From the NCBI GenBank assembly GCA_016872725.1, contig VGZC01000056.1:1-33111 (forward strand): a DNA stretch of 33,111 nt, read 5' to 3'. How positions within the stretch are numbered: position 1 is the first letter of the stretch; each line of letters begins with the position of its first letter. The position numbers and the translations under genes were made by a program. Positions 7,625-15,568 of the stretch are shown piece by piece. A model generated the notes under the pieces. That model made no database searches and was not told the origin of the DNA. It was given only the letters and a program-made list of their open reading frames with translations. Origin of the DNA: Planctomycetota bacterium. Lineage in GTDB: Bacteria > Planctomycetota > Planctomycetia > Pirellulales > Pirellulaceae.

Positions 7625-9403
7625 GTGCCCACCGACGCAGAAACAGAGCTGGTCTTCCGCACATTCGAGCGGGAAGTGCTCGACAAGCACTACACAACGC
7701 TTGCGATCTGGAGGCGAGACCGCAGCACCGCAGTGTATGCCGCCCTTGCTCAATTCGATTGCTTCGCCATTCTTTCGTTGTGCGGTCCTCCCGCGTTGAG
7801 TGGGATTGGAACCACACAAATTCTGAAGAACTTGGAAGAAGGACTTGCTGAAGCACTTCGTTGGCTTCACAACGGGAACCCGCAAATCGACCTCACGCCA
7901 ACGGACGATCCGAAGATCATCGGTGAGGCGGGAGAGTTCTGCGGATTCGCTGGCAAGTATGTGGACATCGCTGACTTCCACAAGATGTACGGGAGAGGAC
8001 AGGTCGAGATAGAGGTAGACGAACCCTCAAGAACGGTTCGCTTCCTCACCCCAAAGGGTCGCCTCCTCGCGGCATCACTGATCGGCATGGCCGAGCAGTC
8101 GCATCGTCTTGGGAAGTTGCCTGTAGTAGCAGACCCCTCATCAAGAGCAGAGTTGGGCAAGAAGATATTCACTCTTCTCAGCGAAACGAACTTCCGATAC
8201 GAGTCCGGGCACATCGTGTTGGCTGATGCGTCAATCGCGAATAGGGAAATGATCAAGGAGCTGTTCGACCAAGCGATGCCGGAGGAGCCGCTCCCGCTGG
8301 ACGAAGAAGAAGACCTTATAGGGTTCACAGCCGGCGAGTTTGAAAAGTTCTTCGCTGCGCTTCGCCGGTGGAGCTTTTGCTGTACGTTTGGTTTCCTTCT
8401 TTCAATCACAAAATGGGGCAAGCAGCAGTGGGAATGCGCGCCCACCCAATGCATTGCGCGTACGGAATTCCTGGAATCGATGCAGAGCTTGACTGCACTA
8501 CCACGCACAACTGTTGAAGCGATTGTTCAAAGGTTGACTTATGATTGCAAGGCCAAGTGGCCCGACGTGTACCAGCAACCTCTCTTCTGCGGGGCCAATA
8601 CGGTTACATGGAGCGCATCCGTCATCCAGAACTCGAAGCAATTGCGGAACATGCTCAAGTTGATGAGCCGAACGAAGAGCCTTCAGGATCACGCCGCGAA
8701 TCTTATTGGCAGCCGTGAGGGGCGAATGCTCTGGGAATTGGGCCACATGCTCTCTCGACGAGGCAAAACCGAGTACAAACTCACGACGTCCATTTCATGC
8801 GGTGACGACAAGGGTGAAGTGGACCTTGTGGCGTACAATCGGAAACTCCCTGACGAGTTGTTAATCGTCGAAGGGAAGGCTGGTTTGGGAGTTGACGAAA
8901 TTAATGAAGTAGATGCAGCGACAACGGAAATGCAGGGCGGACAAGAACAGCTTGCAAACGTCAGGGGCATCTTGGCGAGGATGAGCGACGGAGAGAAGGC
9001 TGCAATCTTCAAGTTCGTGAATTGGTCGCTGGTGAAGAGAGTCTATGGAGTCGTCGTGTCTGCAGATGCTGAGCCAAATGACAGATACGACCACAGCGAG
9101 TATCCGGGCATCTCACTACAGACCATTAGGGCACGGCTTCGAGACAATCACTTCGGCTCGCCACAGAAGTTCTGGCGTGCGTGTAAGGAACGGAACTGGA
9201 TGAACAAGCTGAGAGCCTACACGGAGAGGTACTCACCGATCAGTGTTGGAGAAGTGACGTATGAGTTGCCTGTCCTTGTAGAGCCTGCGGACGATGCCGA
9301 CGAACGGCATCGAAAGGACATGGAGCGCATGATGCGCGAGTTCGAGGATTCGACGACACCAAGAGAGCGGTCAACGAAGCCTCGGAAGAGGCGTCGGCGG
9401 TAG
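7625..9403 (+). CDS. PD-(D/E)XK nuclease-like protein of unknown family
   Basis: A 592-residue protein not assigned to a named family. Residues ~397-445 show a restriction-endonuclease-like core: GEVDLVAYNRK (D400), LLIVEGKAG (E416, K418), then GGQEQLANVRGIL with a Gln in the following helix (Q440 or Q442). This is the D...ExK...Q pattern of PD-(D/E)XK nucleases. The preceding ~390 residues are mostly helical with no recognised domain; the tail is very basic (KPRKRRRR) and may bind nucleic acid. The start is GTG at 7625, with no strong ribosome site. It is less GC-rich than the core genome. It diverges from the EVE-HNH gene, which suggests a joint role in restricting foreign DNA. Nuclease activity is inferred from the motif alone. 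Confidence 0.75.
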   Translation: MPTDAETELVFRTFEREVLDKHYTTLAIWRRDRSTAVYAALAQFDCFAILSLCGPPALSGIGTTQILKNLEEGLAEALRWLHNGNPQIDLTPTDDPKIIGEAGEFCGFAGKYVDIADFHKMYGRGQVEIEVDEPSRTVRFLTPKGRLLAASLIGMAEQSHRLGKLPVVADPSSRAELGKKIFTLLSETNFRYESGHIVLADASIANREMIKELFDQAMPEEPLPLDEEEDLIGFTAGEFEKFFAALRRWSFCCTFGFLLSITKWGKQQWECAPTQCIARTEFLESMQSLTALPRTTVEAIVQRLTYDCKAKWPDVYQQPLFCGANTVTWSASVIQNSKQLRNMLKLMSRTKSLQDHAANLIGSREGRMLWELGHMLSRRGKTEYKLTTSISCGDDKGEVDLVAYNRKLPDELLIVEGKAGLGVDEINEVDAATTEMQGGQEQLANVRGILARMSDGEKAAIFKFVNWSLVKRVYGVVVSADAEPNDRYDHSEYPGISLQTIRARLRDNHFGSPQKFWRACKERNWMNKLRAYTERYSPISVGEVTYELPVLVEPADDADERHRKDMERMMREFEDSTTPRERSTKPRKRRRR

Positions 9404-9670
9404 CTGGGTATTCGGCGACAATCCACGGCGACTGGGAGGAGCCTTTTGAACCGCCCGGGCACACAATCGTGTTGCCCAAATCTGCCTCGGTCCGGCACAC
9501 CGGACGCGATGTGCGACACTGGCTCATTACAGCCGCCACCGCGGACTTCCGCAGCTTGCAGGGCACTGAATACGCGAGACACGGGTTGTCATGCGAATGT
9601 CTACTGGCAGAGCACCACAAACTGGAAAAAAGTCGCTTTCCGCAACCTGTTGTTTTCACTGGACTTCCAT

Positions 9671-9770
9671 CGCGGGACTCACTTGGGGTGTATCACGCGA
9701 TTTCGAGACTCTTGGGCCAGTTCGAGACTTTTGGGGCTTGTTGGGCGGGGGGGTGAGTCCCGCGATTTCG
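9671..9770. repeat. 12-bp inverted repeat enclosing short direct repeats
   Basis: CGCGGGACTCAC (9671-9682) and its exact reverse complement GTGAGTCCCGCG (9753-9764) flank two copies of TTCGAGACTYTTGGG (9702-9716 and 9721-9735). CGCGATTTCG occurs at 9696-9705 and again at 9761-9770. The density of repeats 120-220 bases from the ssrA 3' end resembles accessory protein-binding sites of a recombination locus; this is inference. Confidence 0.5.
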
Positions 9771-9826
9771 CGACCGCGAATCAAGCCCGCGCTCGCAAAT
9801 CCCGCAATACGTGCACCAAACGAGCA

Positions 9827-9855
9827 AGGCCCGCCAGTTCTCACCGGCAGGCCCT
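9827..9855 (-). terminator. probable terminator of the ssrA transcript
   Basis: On the minus strand, about 37 bases past the mature tmRNA 3' end, a hairpin of about 10 pairs (including two G-U pairs) forms between GGCCTGCCGG and CTGGCGGGCC around a six-base loop. It is followed by TGCTCGTTT, a weak U-tract. The location supports termination of ssrA. Confidence 0.45.
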
Positions 9856-9890
9856 GTCTGGATCGAGAGGGGTTGCGGAACCCGATCAAA

Positions 9891-10249
9891 TGGAGGCGGC
9901 GGGAATTGAACCCGCGTCCCAAGAACACTCGACTGCGGCCTCTACGTGCGTAGCCGATGGCTTAGTTCTCGTCACCCGGCGTTCCGTCGGCAAACCACCG
10001 GAATGACCAGCCGAAAACGGGGTTTTTTGACCTCGAGCGTGCTCGGCATGACTCGAGGCGAGCCGGATTTGGCGACCGACTTTTGAGCCCAACCGGCTAG
10101 GGCCCGCAGTCGGGGCTACCTGTTGTTAGGCAGCCAATGCGAGGGATTCCTCGGCACTTAAGTTTGTAGTCAGCTTTTTACGTGGCCAACTGACCAACCA
10201 CGACACGCCACCGAAGCTCCGTGAATCCGGTCGAATCCAATTCGCCCCC
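9891..10249 (-). ncRNA. ssrA: transfer-messenger RNA (tmRNA)
   Basis: One-piece tmRNA of about 359 nt. The 5' end GGGGGCG (10249-10243) pairs with CGCCTCC near the 3' end, forming the tRNA-like acceptor stem; GGATTCGACCGG follows the 5' strand as in other tmRNAs. The T arm is the usual GGACGCGGGTTCAATTCCC near 9900. The 3' CCA is not encoded. The tag frame at 10155-10126 reads AEESLALAA then TAA, a standard ALAA-type degron resembling tags I recall from planctomycetes. tmRNA with SmpB releases stalled ribosomes and marks the product for proteases such as ClpXP and FtsH (ftsH is also in this window). The 3' end faces an accessory region. Confidence 0.95.
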
Positions 10250-10266
10250 GATATTCCGTCGCGTTT

Positions 10267-10295
10267 ATCTTAACGTCCCGGCGCCCCCCGGGCAA
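10267..10295 (-). promoter_or_regulatory. candidate promoter of ssrA
   Basis: Reading the minus strand, TTGCCC (10295-10290) and TAAGAT (10272-10267) are 17 bases apart, in the gap between uppP (stop 10317) and the tmRNA 5' end (10249). A short precursor leader would then be removed by RNase P. The -10 match is modest. Confidence 0.3.
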
Positions 10296-10316
10296 ATGGC
10301 CGTTCGCTTTCATCGA

Positions 10317-11129
10317 TCACGACAAACGGCCCAGGATCTTCCAAGCCACGTAGGCGATTCCGACCGGGATCACCCAGGCCGCGAAGTACTCGAACCGGCC
10401 GCTCCCCAGGACCCGGTCGAGCAGCCATAGGGCGACCCAGCCCACCATCATGGCGCACAGCGCGCCGACGGCGAGCTGTTCCCAGGGCGTCACAAGCTCG
10501 GCGCCGCTCAGCAGCGACAGGCCTTCGAGCAGCCCGGCGCCGCCGATCGCCGGGATGGCCATCAGGAAAGCGAAAACGGCCGCCGATCGGGGCGCCAAGC
10601 CCACGATCAAGCCCGCCGATATCGTGAGGCCGCTCCGCGAAATGCCGGGCAAAACGGCGACCGCCTGCGCCGCGCCGATCGCGAGCGCCTCGCCCCAGGT
10701 GAGGTCCGCATGCGGCCTTTCGCCCCGATGCCGGCGGGACGCCCAAAGCAATACGAGCCCGGTGACCGGCAGCAGGCATCCGGCCAGCAGCGGGTTCTCC
10801 AGCAGCGAATGACTCATGTATTTCTTGATCGGAAGCCCCACGGCGACCGCCGGGATCGTCGCGACGATCAGTCGGCCGATCGTGCGCCGGTCGTCGCCGA
10901 GAAGGCGAACGATGCGCCGCCAGTAGTAGATCAGGATCGAGCCGAGCGTCCCGAGGTGCAGCACGATCGACAGATCCAACATCTCGACGTCGCGCCCGAG
11001 GATTTCCGAGAGGATCACCAGATGGCCGCTCGAGCTGATCGGAAGGAACTCGGCGATGCCTTGGACGATCGCGAGCACGATCAGGACGGCCCAGTCGTGA
11101 TCCCCGGTCAACGCGTCGGATGCATCCAC
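10317..11129 (-). CDS. uppP: undecaprenyl-diphosphatase UppP
   Basis: A 270-residue multi-pass inner-membrane enzyme that dephosphorylates undecaprenyl pyrophosphate, recycling the lipid carrier for peptidoglycan and polysaccharide synthesis; high dosage gives bacitracin resistance. Diagnostic motifs are present: QGIAEFLPISSSGHL at ~23-37 (the E-rich/SSSGH motif) and the second signature VLPGISRSGLTISAGL at ~160-175. About eight hydrophobic segments are seen, and the length is typical of the family. The start is GTG at 11129 with only a weak AAGGCGGG upstream, so the start is less certain than the identity. ssrA follows on the same strand; the sugar isomerase-like gene diverges upstream. Confidence 0.95.
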   Translation of the reverse strand: MDASDALTGDHDWAVLIVLAIVQGIAEFLPISSSGHLVILSEILGRDVEMLDLSIVLHLGTLGSILIYYWRRIVRLLGDDRRTIGRLIVATIPAVAVGLPIKKYMSHSLLENPLLAGCLLPVTGLVLLWASRRHRGERPHADLTWGEALAIGAAQAVAVLPGISRSGLTISAGLIVGLAPRSAAVFAFLMAIPAIGGAGLLEGLSLLSGAELVTPWEQLAVGALCAMMVGWVALWLLDRVLGSGRFEYFAAWVIPVGIAYVAWKILGRLS

Positions 11130-11456
11130 GATGGCCCGCCTTGCTCGGAATTGAAACCCTCGATGACGGTCGCGCGGTTCGTCCGGCGCGCGCCGGCGGA
11201 GGCTCCAGGGATCGGCCCCCGCGATTGGAGACCTCCAATTCTAGCCCACGCCGGTCGACGGGCATCCCGGATCCCCGGGGTTCGACGTCGAGCGTTCTGA
11301 GCGGCCGAGCGGCGATCTCCCCTACAATCGGAAAGGGCGATTTGGCATAATCCGGAGCTTGCCGCGCGGGCGGGCCTCGCCGACCCGCCCGTTGCCCGGC
11401 GATGGGCGGACGGCGTTTCGTGGTCGGTATGAGCTTGGTTTGTTGGGAGGATCCTC
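11130..11456. other. divergent intergenic region uppP / TIM-barrel gene
   Basis: A 327-base region with promoters for both flanking genes, presumably. TACAAT at 11323-11328 could be a -10 box for the plus-strand gene, but no good -35 is at the right distance. A perfect 8-bp hairpin, CGGGCGGG (11367-11374) with CCCGCCCG (11384-11391), would lie in the leader of the TIM-barrel gene. No gene is supported. Confidence 0.35.
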
Positions 11457-12347
11457 GTGTACAAGAACCTCAACCCGAAGGCGCTGGGCGTTTCCGGGCG
11501 TCAGAGTGAGCTGATCGAATTGGCCCTCACCTACGGTTTCCGCGGCATGGACGTCGACATGGCCGACCTCGCCAAGCGGGCTCGCGTCAACGGGACTCCT
11601 CAGGCGATCCGCTTCCTCGACAGCGCCAAGATCCGCATCGGCGGTTTCGATCTTCCCATCGCGTGGAAGGGAGACGACAGCCAATTCAAGACCCAGCTCG
11701 AACAGTTCGCCGAGGCCGCCAGCGTTGCCGCCGCGCTCAAGGCCCACCGTTGCATTCTGACCGTCGCGCCCGCGTGCGATACTCGTCCGTTCCAGGAGAA
11801 TTTCGAATTCCATCGCCAGCGGATCGGCCAGATGGCGGATGTCGTCGCCAAACAGGGAATCCGCATCGGCCTGGCTTTCCAGTCGCTGCGTTCGCAGCGG
11901 GAAGGCAAGCAATTCCAGTTCATCTACGAAACGGATAGTCTGCTCACGCTGGTCCGAACGATCAACGCCAAAAACGTCGGAGTTGTCGTCGATACGTTCC
12001 ATTGGATGCTCGGCGGCGGTTCCATCGATCAGATCGTCTCGCTCCAACCCGATCAGGTCGTCGGTGTTCGGCTTGCCGACTATTCGCGCGACGAGGACGT
12101 CGACAAATTCGACGAGCGGTCGCGTCGCATTCCCGGCGAAGGAGGCGGCGTCGACTGCCAAGCGATTGTGAACTCGCTGGCTCAGCGGAAGTACGACGGC
12201 CCGTTGACGCTCTTCACGCATGCCAGTCTCTTCCGCGGCAACACGCGGGAGTGGATTGTCCAGCGGGCCGCCAATGTGCTCGACGAGCTCTGGCGCGGCG
12301 CGGGACTTGTGAAGCCCAAGCCTGCCGCCGCGGGCTCGACGGAATAG
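11457..12347 (+). CDS. sugar phosphate isomerase/epimerase-family TIM-barrel protein
   Basis: A 296-residue protein of the xylose isomerase-like TIM-barrel superfamily (AP endonuclease 2 fold). Alternating strands typical of the barrel are visible: LTYGFRGMDVDM (~24-35), KAHRCILTVAPA (~95-106), QGIRIGLAFQSL, KNVGVVVDTFHWML (~176-189, with the strand-ending Asp and His that usually bind metal), QVVGVRLADYSRD, and GPLTLFTHASLF. These enzymes isomerise or epimerise small sugars; the substrate cannot be told. GTG at 11457 is chosen because GGGAGG lies six bases upstream. The Ala/Pro-rich tail is not conserved. It is the first plus-strand gene before the polysaccharide-export group and may or may not belong to it. 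Confidence 0.85.
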   Translation: MYKNLNPKALGVSGRQSELIELALTYGFRGMDVDMADLAKRARVNGTPQAIRFLDSAKIRIGGFDLPIAWKGDDSQFKTQLEQFAEAASVAAALKAHRCILTVAPACDTRPFQENFEFHRQRIGQMADVVAKQGIRIGLAFQSLRSQREGKQFQFIYETDSLLTLVRTINAKNVGVVVDTFHWMLGGGSIDQIVSLQPDQVVGVRLADYSRDEDVDKFDERSRRIPGEGGGVDCQAIVNSLAQRKYDGPLTLFTHASLFRGNTREWIVQRAANVLDELWRGAGLVKPKPAAAGSTE

Positions 12348-12609
12348 GTCGAGACGGAATCGTTCGCGAACAAGGCGGCTCGCGCCGCTCGGGCGCCGAC
12401 TGCGTACCGATTGCGCGGGCGGTGACGTTCCCCGCGATCTCCCCCGGAAAACGGGTCCCGCGCGTTGTGCCGACTGTGCGGCCCGGTCCGGCCCGCAAGC
12501 CGGTGGACCCGTTTGAAACGGTCATGCGGCCGTTCGGCGATGGTCGATGCCAGACCATGCCGCCGATTCCGCGCACGGCGTCAAGGAGCGATGCGCGGCA
12601 ACGTCTCGC

Positions 12610-14127
12610 ATGGACACGGATCGTCGCATGTTCGCACGGAGTCGGGAAGGTTGGATGCTTGGCTGGCCTCTCGCGCTGGCCGGAGCCCTCTTGGTGGCGG
12701 CGGCGTATTCGTCCCGCCGTTCCTCACCGGGCATCGCACCGATCGGCTCGGAAGGGGCGCCGAGCGCGCGCGTCCTGTCGGGACCACCGGCGAGCCACTC
12801 CGATTGTCCGGTGGAACCGCCGATGCTTGCGATCACCGAGCGGCCTTCGCGTTCCGTCGCGATGCGACCCCTGATTCCCGAACCCTGTTCGGCGGAAGCA
12901 CCGCTCGATACGATCCCCCATTCCGAATCGACCGATACAATCGGCACGACCGCGCCGTTCGCGTCGAGCCCGGAACGGCTCCCACCGGTCGATGCACCGA
13001 TTCCTCCGGACGACGGACCTCGATTGGAGTGGACTGGGATCGTCGTCCCGAATGCCGCGCGGGCGGCGGGTCGGGATGCCGGAGCCGCGTATCCGATCGC
13101 GGCATCGACGCCCGGTCCGGATCCCATTCTCGCGGGTTTGCCGTCCCCTCGGCCGGCCGACGCGCGTCCCTCGGCGCCTCGGCTTTCCGAATCGGAGCGG
13201 CGGGTGCTGCGCGAACAGGTCGAACGGAAACTGACGGCGGGCTTTGGGCTCGCGGAGCGACACGCGTTCTTCTCGGCGAAGCGGGAATTCGAGCAGGCGC
13301 TGCGCGTCGTCGCCGAGGCGCGGGATGCGTGGTCCCCGTCGCATTCCGTTTCGCCTCGGAACGAATCGGTGTTGTCGCATACGGACGCTCTGGCGCGGGC
13401 GATCGAGGCGATCGACGAAGCCGACGATTTCGTCGCCGATTCGCCGAGGTCCGCGCCGCGAACGTCGATCGCCAATACGATCGCCACCCATCGAACGCCC
13501 ATCTTGCGGGACCGTCCCGAAGCGGCGCCTTCGAGCGCCGAGGCGATGCGGGCCTATTACGAGTACGCGCGGAGCATGCTCCACTACGCCGTGGCGGGCG
13601 AACCGCTCGCGGCGCACGCCCTGTTTGGACTCGGCAGGATCCATCAGGTCGTGCCGAGCGGAACAAGTGCATCGGGCCTGTCCGGCCCGAAAGCCGCGCT
13701 CATGTATCAGATGGCGGTCGCCGTGGACCCGGGCCACGTGCAAGCCGCCAACGAATGGGGCGTTCTGCTCGCACGGTACGGTCAATTCCACGAAGCGCGG
13801 TCCGTGCTGCAAGCGACGCGGTTGGACCTGCGATCGGCGGAGGTCTGGCACAATTTGGCCGTCGTTCATGAACGGCTCGGGGAATGGGAATGGGCCGCAG
13901 CCGCGCATCAGCATTATCAGGCGGCCGAATGGAATCGCCGTTCCGGCGTTATCGCGGCCGCTTCCCAATCGAACGGCGCGATGTCGCCGTGGGTCGATAT
14001 CGACGCGTTGAGTGCGGTCTCGCGGGAGGGAGGTCCCGGCGCTCGAGGTACTGCGGCGGCCGGCGCACCGGGCGCGATCTATTCGGCGCAGGGGATGCCG
14101 CCTTCGGGTTCGGCATTCCGCCGCTGA
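12610..14127 (+). CDS. membrane-anchored TPR protein next to polysaccharide export gene
   Basis: A 505-residue protein from ATG 12610 (a start at 12547 is in frame and possible; AAGGAG at 12583-12588 is too far from 12610 to decide). A short basic N-terminus precedes one hydrophobic segment (WPLALAGALLVAAAYS), so it is probably a signal anchor with the rest in the periplasm. A disordered Pro/Ser/Ala-rich stretch of ~150 residues follows, then helices. The last ~180 residues carry two or three tetratricopeptide repeats, clearest at AANEWGVLLARYGQFHEARSVLQA and AEVWHNLAVVHERLGEWEWAAAAHQHY. TPR proteins scaffold protein complexes. Its place just before the export protein, an arrangement I recall from planctomycetes, suggests an exopolysaccharide secretion partner. 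No enzymatic motif is seen. Confidence 0.8.
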   Translation: MDTDRRMFARSREGWMLGWPLALAGALLVAAAYSSRRSSPGIAPIGSEGAPSARVLSGPPASHSDCPVEPPMLAITERPSRSVAMRPLIPEPCSAEAPLDTIPHSESTDTIGTTAPFASSPERLPPVDAPIPPDDGPRLEWTGIVVPNAARAAGRDAGAAYPIAASTPGPDPILAGLPSPRPADARPSAPRLSESERRVLREQVERKLTAGFGLAERHAFFSAKREFEQALRVVAEARDAWSPSHSVSPRNESVLSHTDALARAIEAIDEADDFVADSPRSAPRTSIANTIATHRTPILRDRPEAAPSSAEAMRAYYEYARSMLHYAVAGEPLAAHALFGLGRIHQVVPSGTSASGLSGPKAALMYQMAVAVDPGHVQAANEWGVLLARYGQFHEARSVLQATRLDLRSAEVWHNLAVVHERLGEWEWAAAAHQHYQAAEWNRRSGVIAAASQSNGAMSPWVDIDALSAVSREGGPGARGTAAAGAPGAIYSAQGMPPSGSAFRR

Positions 14128-14204
14128 TACGAAACGTCGACGGCGCGTGGAGTGGATCACGGGGTTGGGACGGGAACGGAAGGTCATGCAAGGAGACGGG
14201 CGGC

Positions 14205-14543
14205 ATGGAGAGGCGAGCCGGGGTGATGTCGATGTCGAGCGCGCGGTGGTTGCTCGGACTTAGCGGTTTGGTCGCGGTATCCGGGCTGTTCGCCTTCAGC
14301 CGCGCCGAGCCGAGCGCGGGACGACGCTCGGCGGAAACGGATCGCAAGCCACCGGCGGGAATGCGCCGAGTCGCGGCGGCCCGACTCGTCGCATTATCGA
14401 ACGCGGGAATCACCGACTTGACTTCGCAATGCGAATCGGCTGCCGCGTCGGAAGGGGTCGTGCGCTGCCAAGCCTGGCTCGCCCCCGCTGCTCGGCGTCG
14501 ACTGCGCGGACGGTGGGCCGTGCCGCGAGCCGCAATGGGATGA
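14205..14543 (+). CDS. signal-peptide ORF, probable N-terminus of the export protein in a shifted frame
   Basis: A 112-residue frame beginning MERRAGVMSMSSARWLLGLSGLVAVSGLFAF, a good signal peptide, with AAGGAG nine bases before the ATG. After about residue 80 it reads WLAPAARRRLRGRW, low-complexity sequence of the wrong-frame kind. The frame carrying the export protein is open from 14422 and reads GVDCADGGPCREPQWDDA just before its first ATG, like the N-terminal part of related export proteins. The two therefore look like one gene split by a +1 or -1 shift between about 14422 and 14490, either a real mutation or a sequencing error. The alternative is a separate small secreted protein ending eight bases before the next start. 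Confidence 0.55.
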   Translation: MERRAGVMSMSSARWLLGLSGLVAVSGLFAFSRAEPSAGRRSAETDRKPPAGMRRVAAARLVALSNAGITDLTSQCESAAASEGVVRCQAWLAPAARRRLRGRWAVPRAAMG

Positions 14544-14550
14544 CGCGCAC

Positions 14551-15507
14551 ATGATCCCGTTCCAGGCGTTTCTTCAAGGTGAGTACATCGGCCCGCATCG
14601 GCTGAGCCATGTTCCCGAATACCGATTGCGCGTCGGCGATCAGATCGAGTTCGTCTTCCGTAAGACGGTCGAGCCGAGCCAGGACGCGTATCGGCTCAAT
14701 GTCGGCGATCAGATCCGCGTGCAGTCGTACGTCGACGCGAACCTCGATACGACCGTGACGATCCAACCCGACGGGATGATCACGCTGCGGCTCTTGCATC
14801 AAGTGCGCGCGGCGGGTCGGACGATCGACGAATTGGAGTCGGGCCTCGAACGGCTCTACCAGGAGTTCTACAAACAGCCGTCGATCACCGTAACGCCCGT
14901 CCTGCTCGAAACCAAGCTCAATGAACTCCGCGCATCGGTCGACAGCCGGCAGGGCTTCGGCGGTCAGAGCCGCCGCGCGACGGTGACGCCCGACGGGATG
15001 ATCCAATTGCCGGGCCTGGGCTCGGTCCCCGCGCAAGGTTTGACGGTCGACGAATTGAAAGGAGAGATCGACGCTCGGTACGGGGAACTCGTCCACGGCA
15101 TGGAGGTGACGCCCGTTCTGGTCCAGATCGCGCCGCGCTTTGTCTATGTGCTCGGCGAAGTCAAGAACTCGGGTCGTTACGAGATGGCCGGGCCGACGAC
15201 CGTGATGCAGGCCATCGCCTTGGCGGGCGGATGGAATGTCGGAGGCAATCTTCGCCAAATCGTCCTTTTCCGACGGGGCGACGATTGGCGGCTCATGGCG
15301 ACCCGCATCGACGTGCGGGGAGCCCTCTACGGGAAACGGCCCTGCCCGGCGGACGAGCTGTGGGTCCGCGATTCGGACGTGCTCGTGATCCCCAAACAGC
15401 CGGTGCAGGTCGCCGACGACTTCATCCAGTTGGTGTTCACTCAGGGGATTTACCGAGTCCTTCCGAATCCGTCGATCAATTGGGCCGTCCAATCGTCGTC
15501 GCTCTGA
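14551..15507 (+). CDS. polysaccharide biosynthesis/export protein (Wza-like), N-terminus displaced
   Basis: A 318-residue frame of the outer-membrane polysaccharide export family. After QGEYIGPHRLSHVPEYRLRVGDQIEFVF there are two Poly_export-type modules: VTIQPDGMITLRLLHQVRAAGRTIDELESGL (~68-98) and ATVTPDGMIQLPGLGSVPAQGLTVDELKGEI (~147-177). A SLBB segment follows: VYVLGEVKNSGRYEMAGPTTVMQAIALAGG (~200-229). The family forms the periplasmic and outer-membrane channel for exopolysaccharide. The frame has no signal peptide of its own, whereas the frame upstream (14205) has one, so the true gene probably starts at 14205 with a frameshift. The duplicated module and the wording of the motifs match planctomycete relatives as I recall them. 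It follows the TPR gene and precedes a small membrane protein. Confidence 0.9.
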   Translation: MIPFQAFLQGEYIGPHRLSHVPEYRLRVGDQIEFVFRKTVEPSQDAYRLNVGDQIRVQSYVDANLDTTVTIQPDGMITLRLLHQVRAAGRTIDELESGLERLYQEFYKQPSITVTPVLLETKLNELRASVDSRQGFGGQSRRATVTPDGMIQLPGLGSVPAQGLTVDELKGEIDARYGELVHGMEVTPVLVQIAPRFVYVLGEVKNSGRYEMAGPTTVMQAIALAGGWNVGGNLRQIVLFRRGDDWRLMATRIDVRGALYGKRPCPADELWVRDSDVLVIPKQPVQVADDFIQLVFTQGIYRVLPNPSINWAVQSSSL

Positions 15508-15568
15508 TCGGCGCGTATGATGGACTCGTGTCGCGCGCGACGGGGCGGCGGAGCGAGGGGCCGATGCG

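Larger units (their letters stand above)
9404..9890. other. gap downstream of ssrA with inverted and direct repeats
   Basis: A 487-base region between the nuclease-like gene and the 3' end of tmRNA. No credible gene is seen. It contains the 12+12 inverted repeat and direct repeats at 9671-9770 and the hairpin at 9827-9855 that probably ends the tmRNA transcript. Elements commonly integrate at the 3' end of ssrA, so this is the expected place for attachment sequences, but no second copy of the tmRNA 3' end is visible in the window. Confidence 0.5.

Noticed and set aside
9881-9920. A separate tRNA gene at the T-arm sequence near 9900
   Set aside because: The T arm and acceptor strand pair with the 5' end 350 bases away and a tag frame lies between, so it is tmRNA.
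10270-11265. 331-codon minus-strand frame overlapping uppP
   Set aside because: A different frame of the same strand as uppP; uppP has the family motifs and this frame has none.
12724-14187. Long minus-strand and alternative plus-strand frames over the TPR gene
   Set aside because: Several frames stay open here because of GC bias. Only the 12610-14127 frame shows a signal anchor and TPR motifs.
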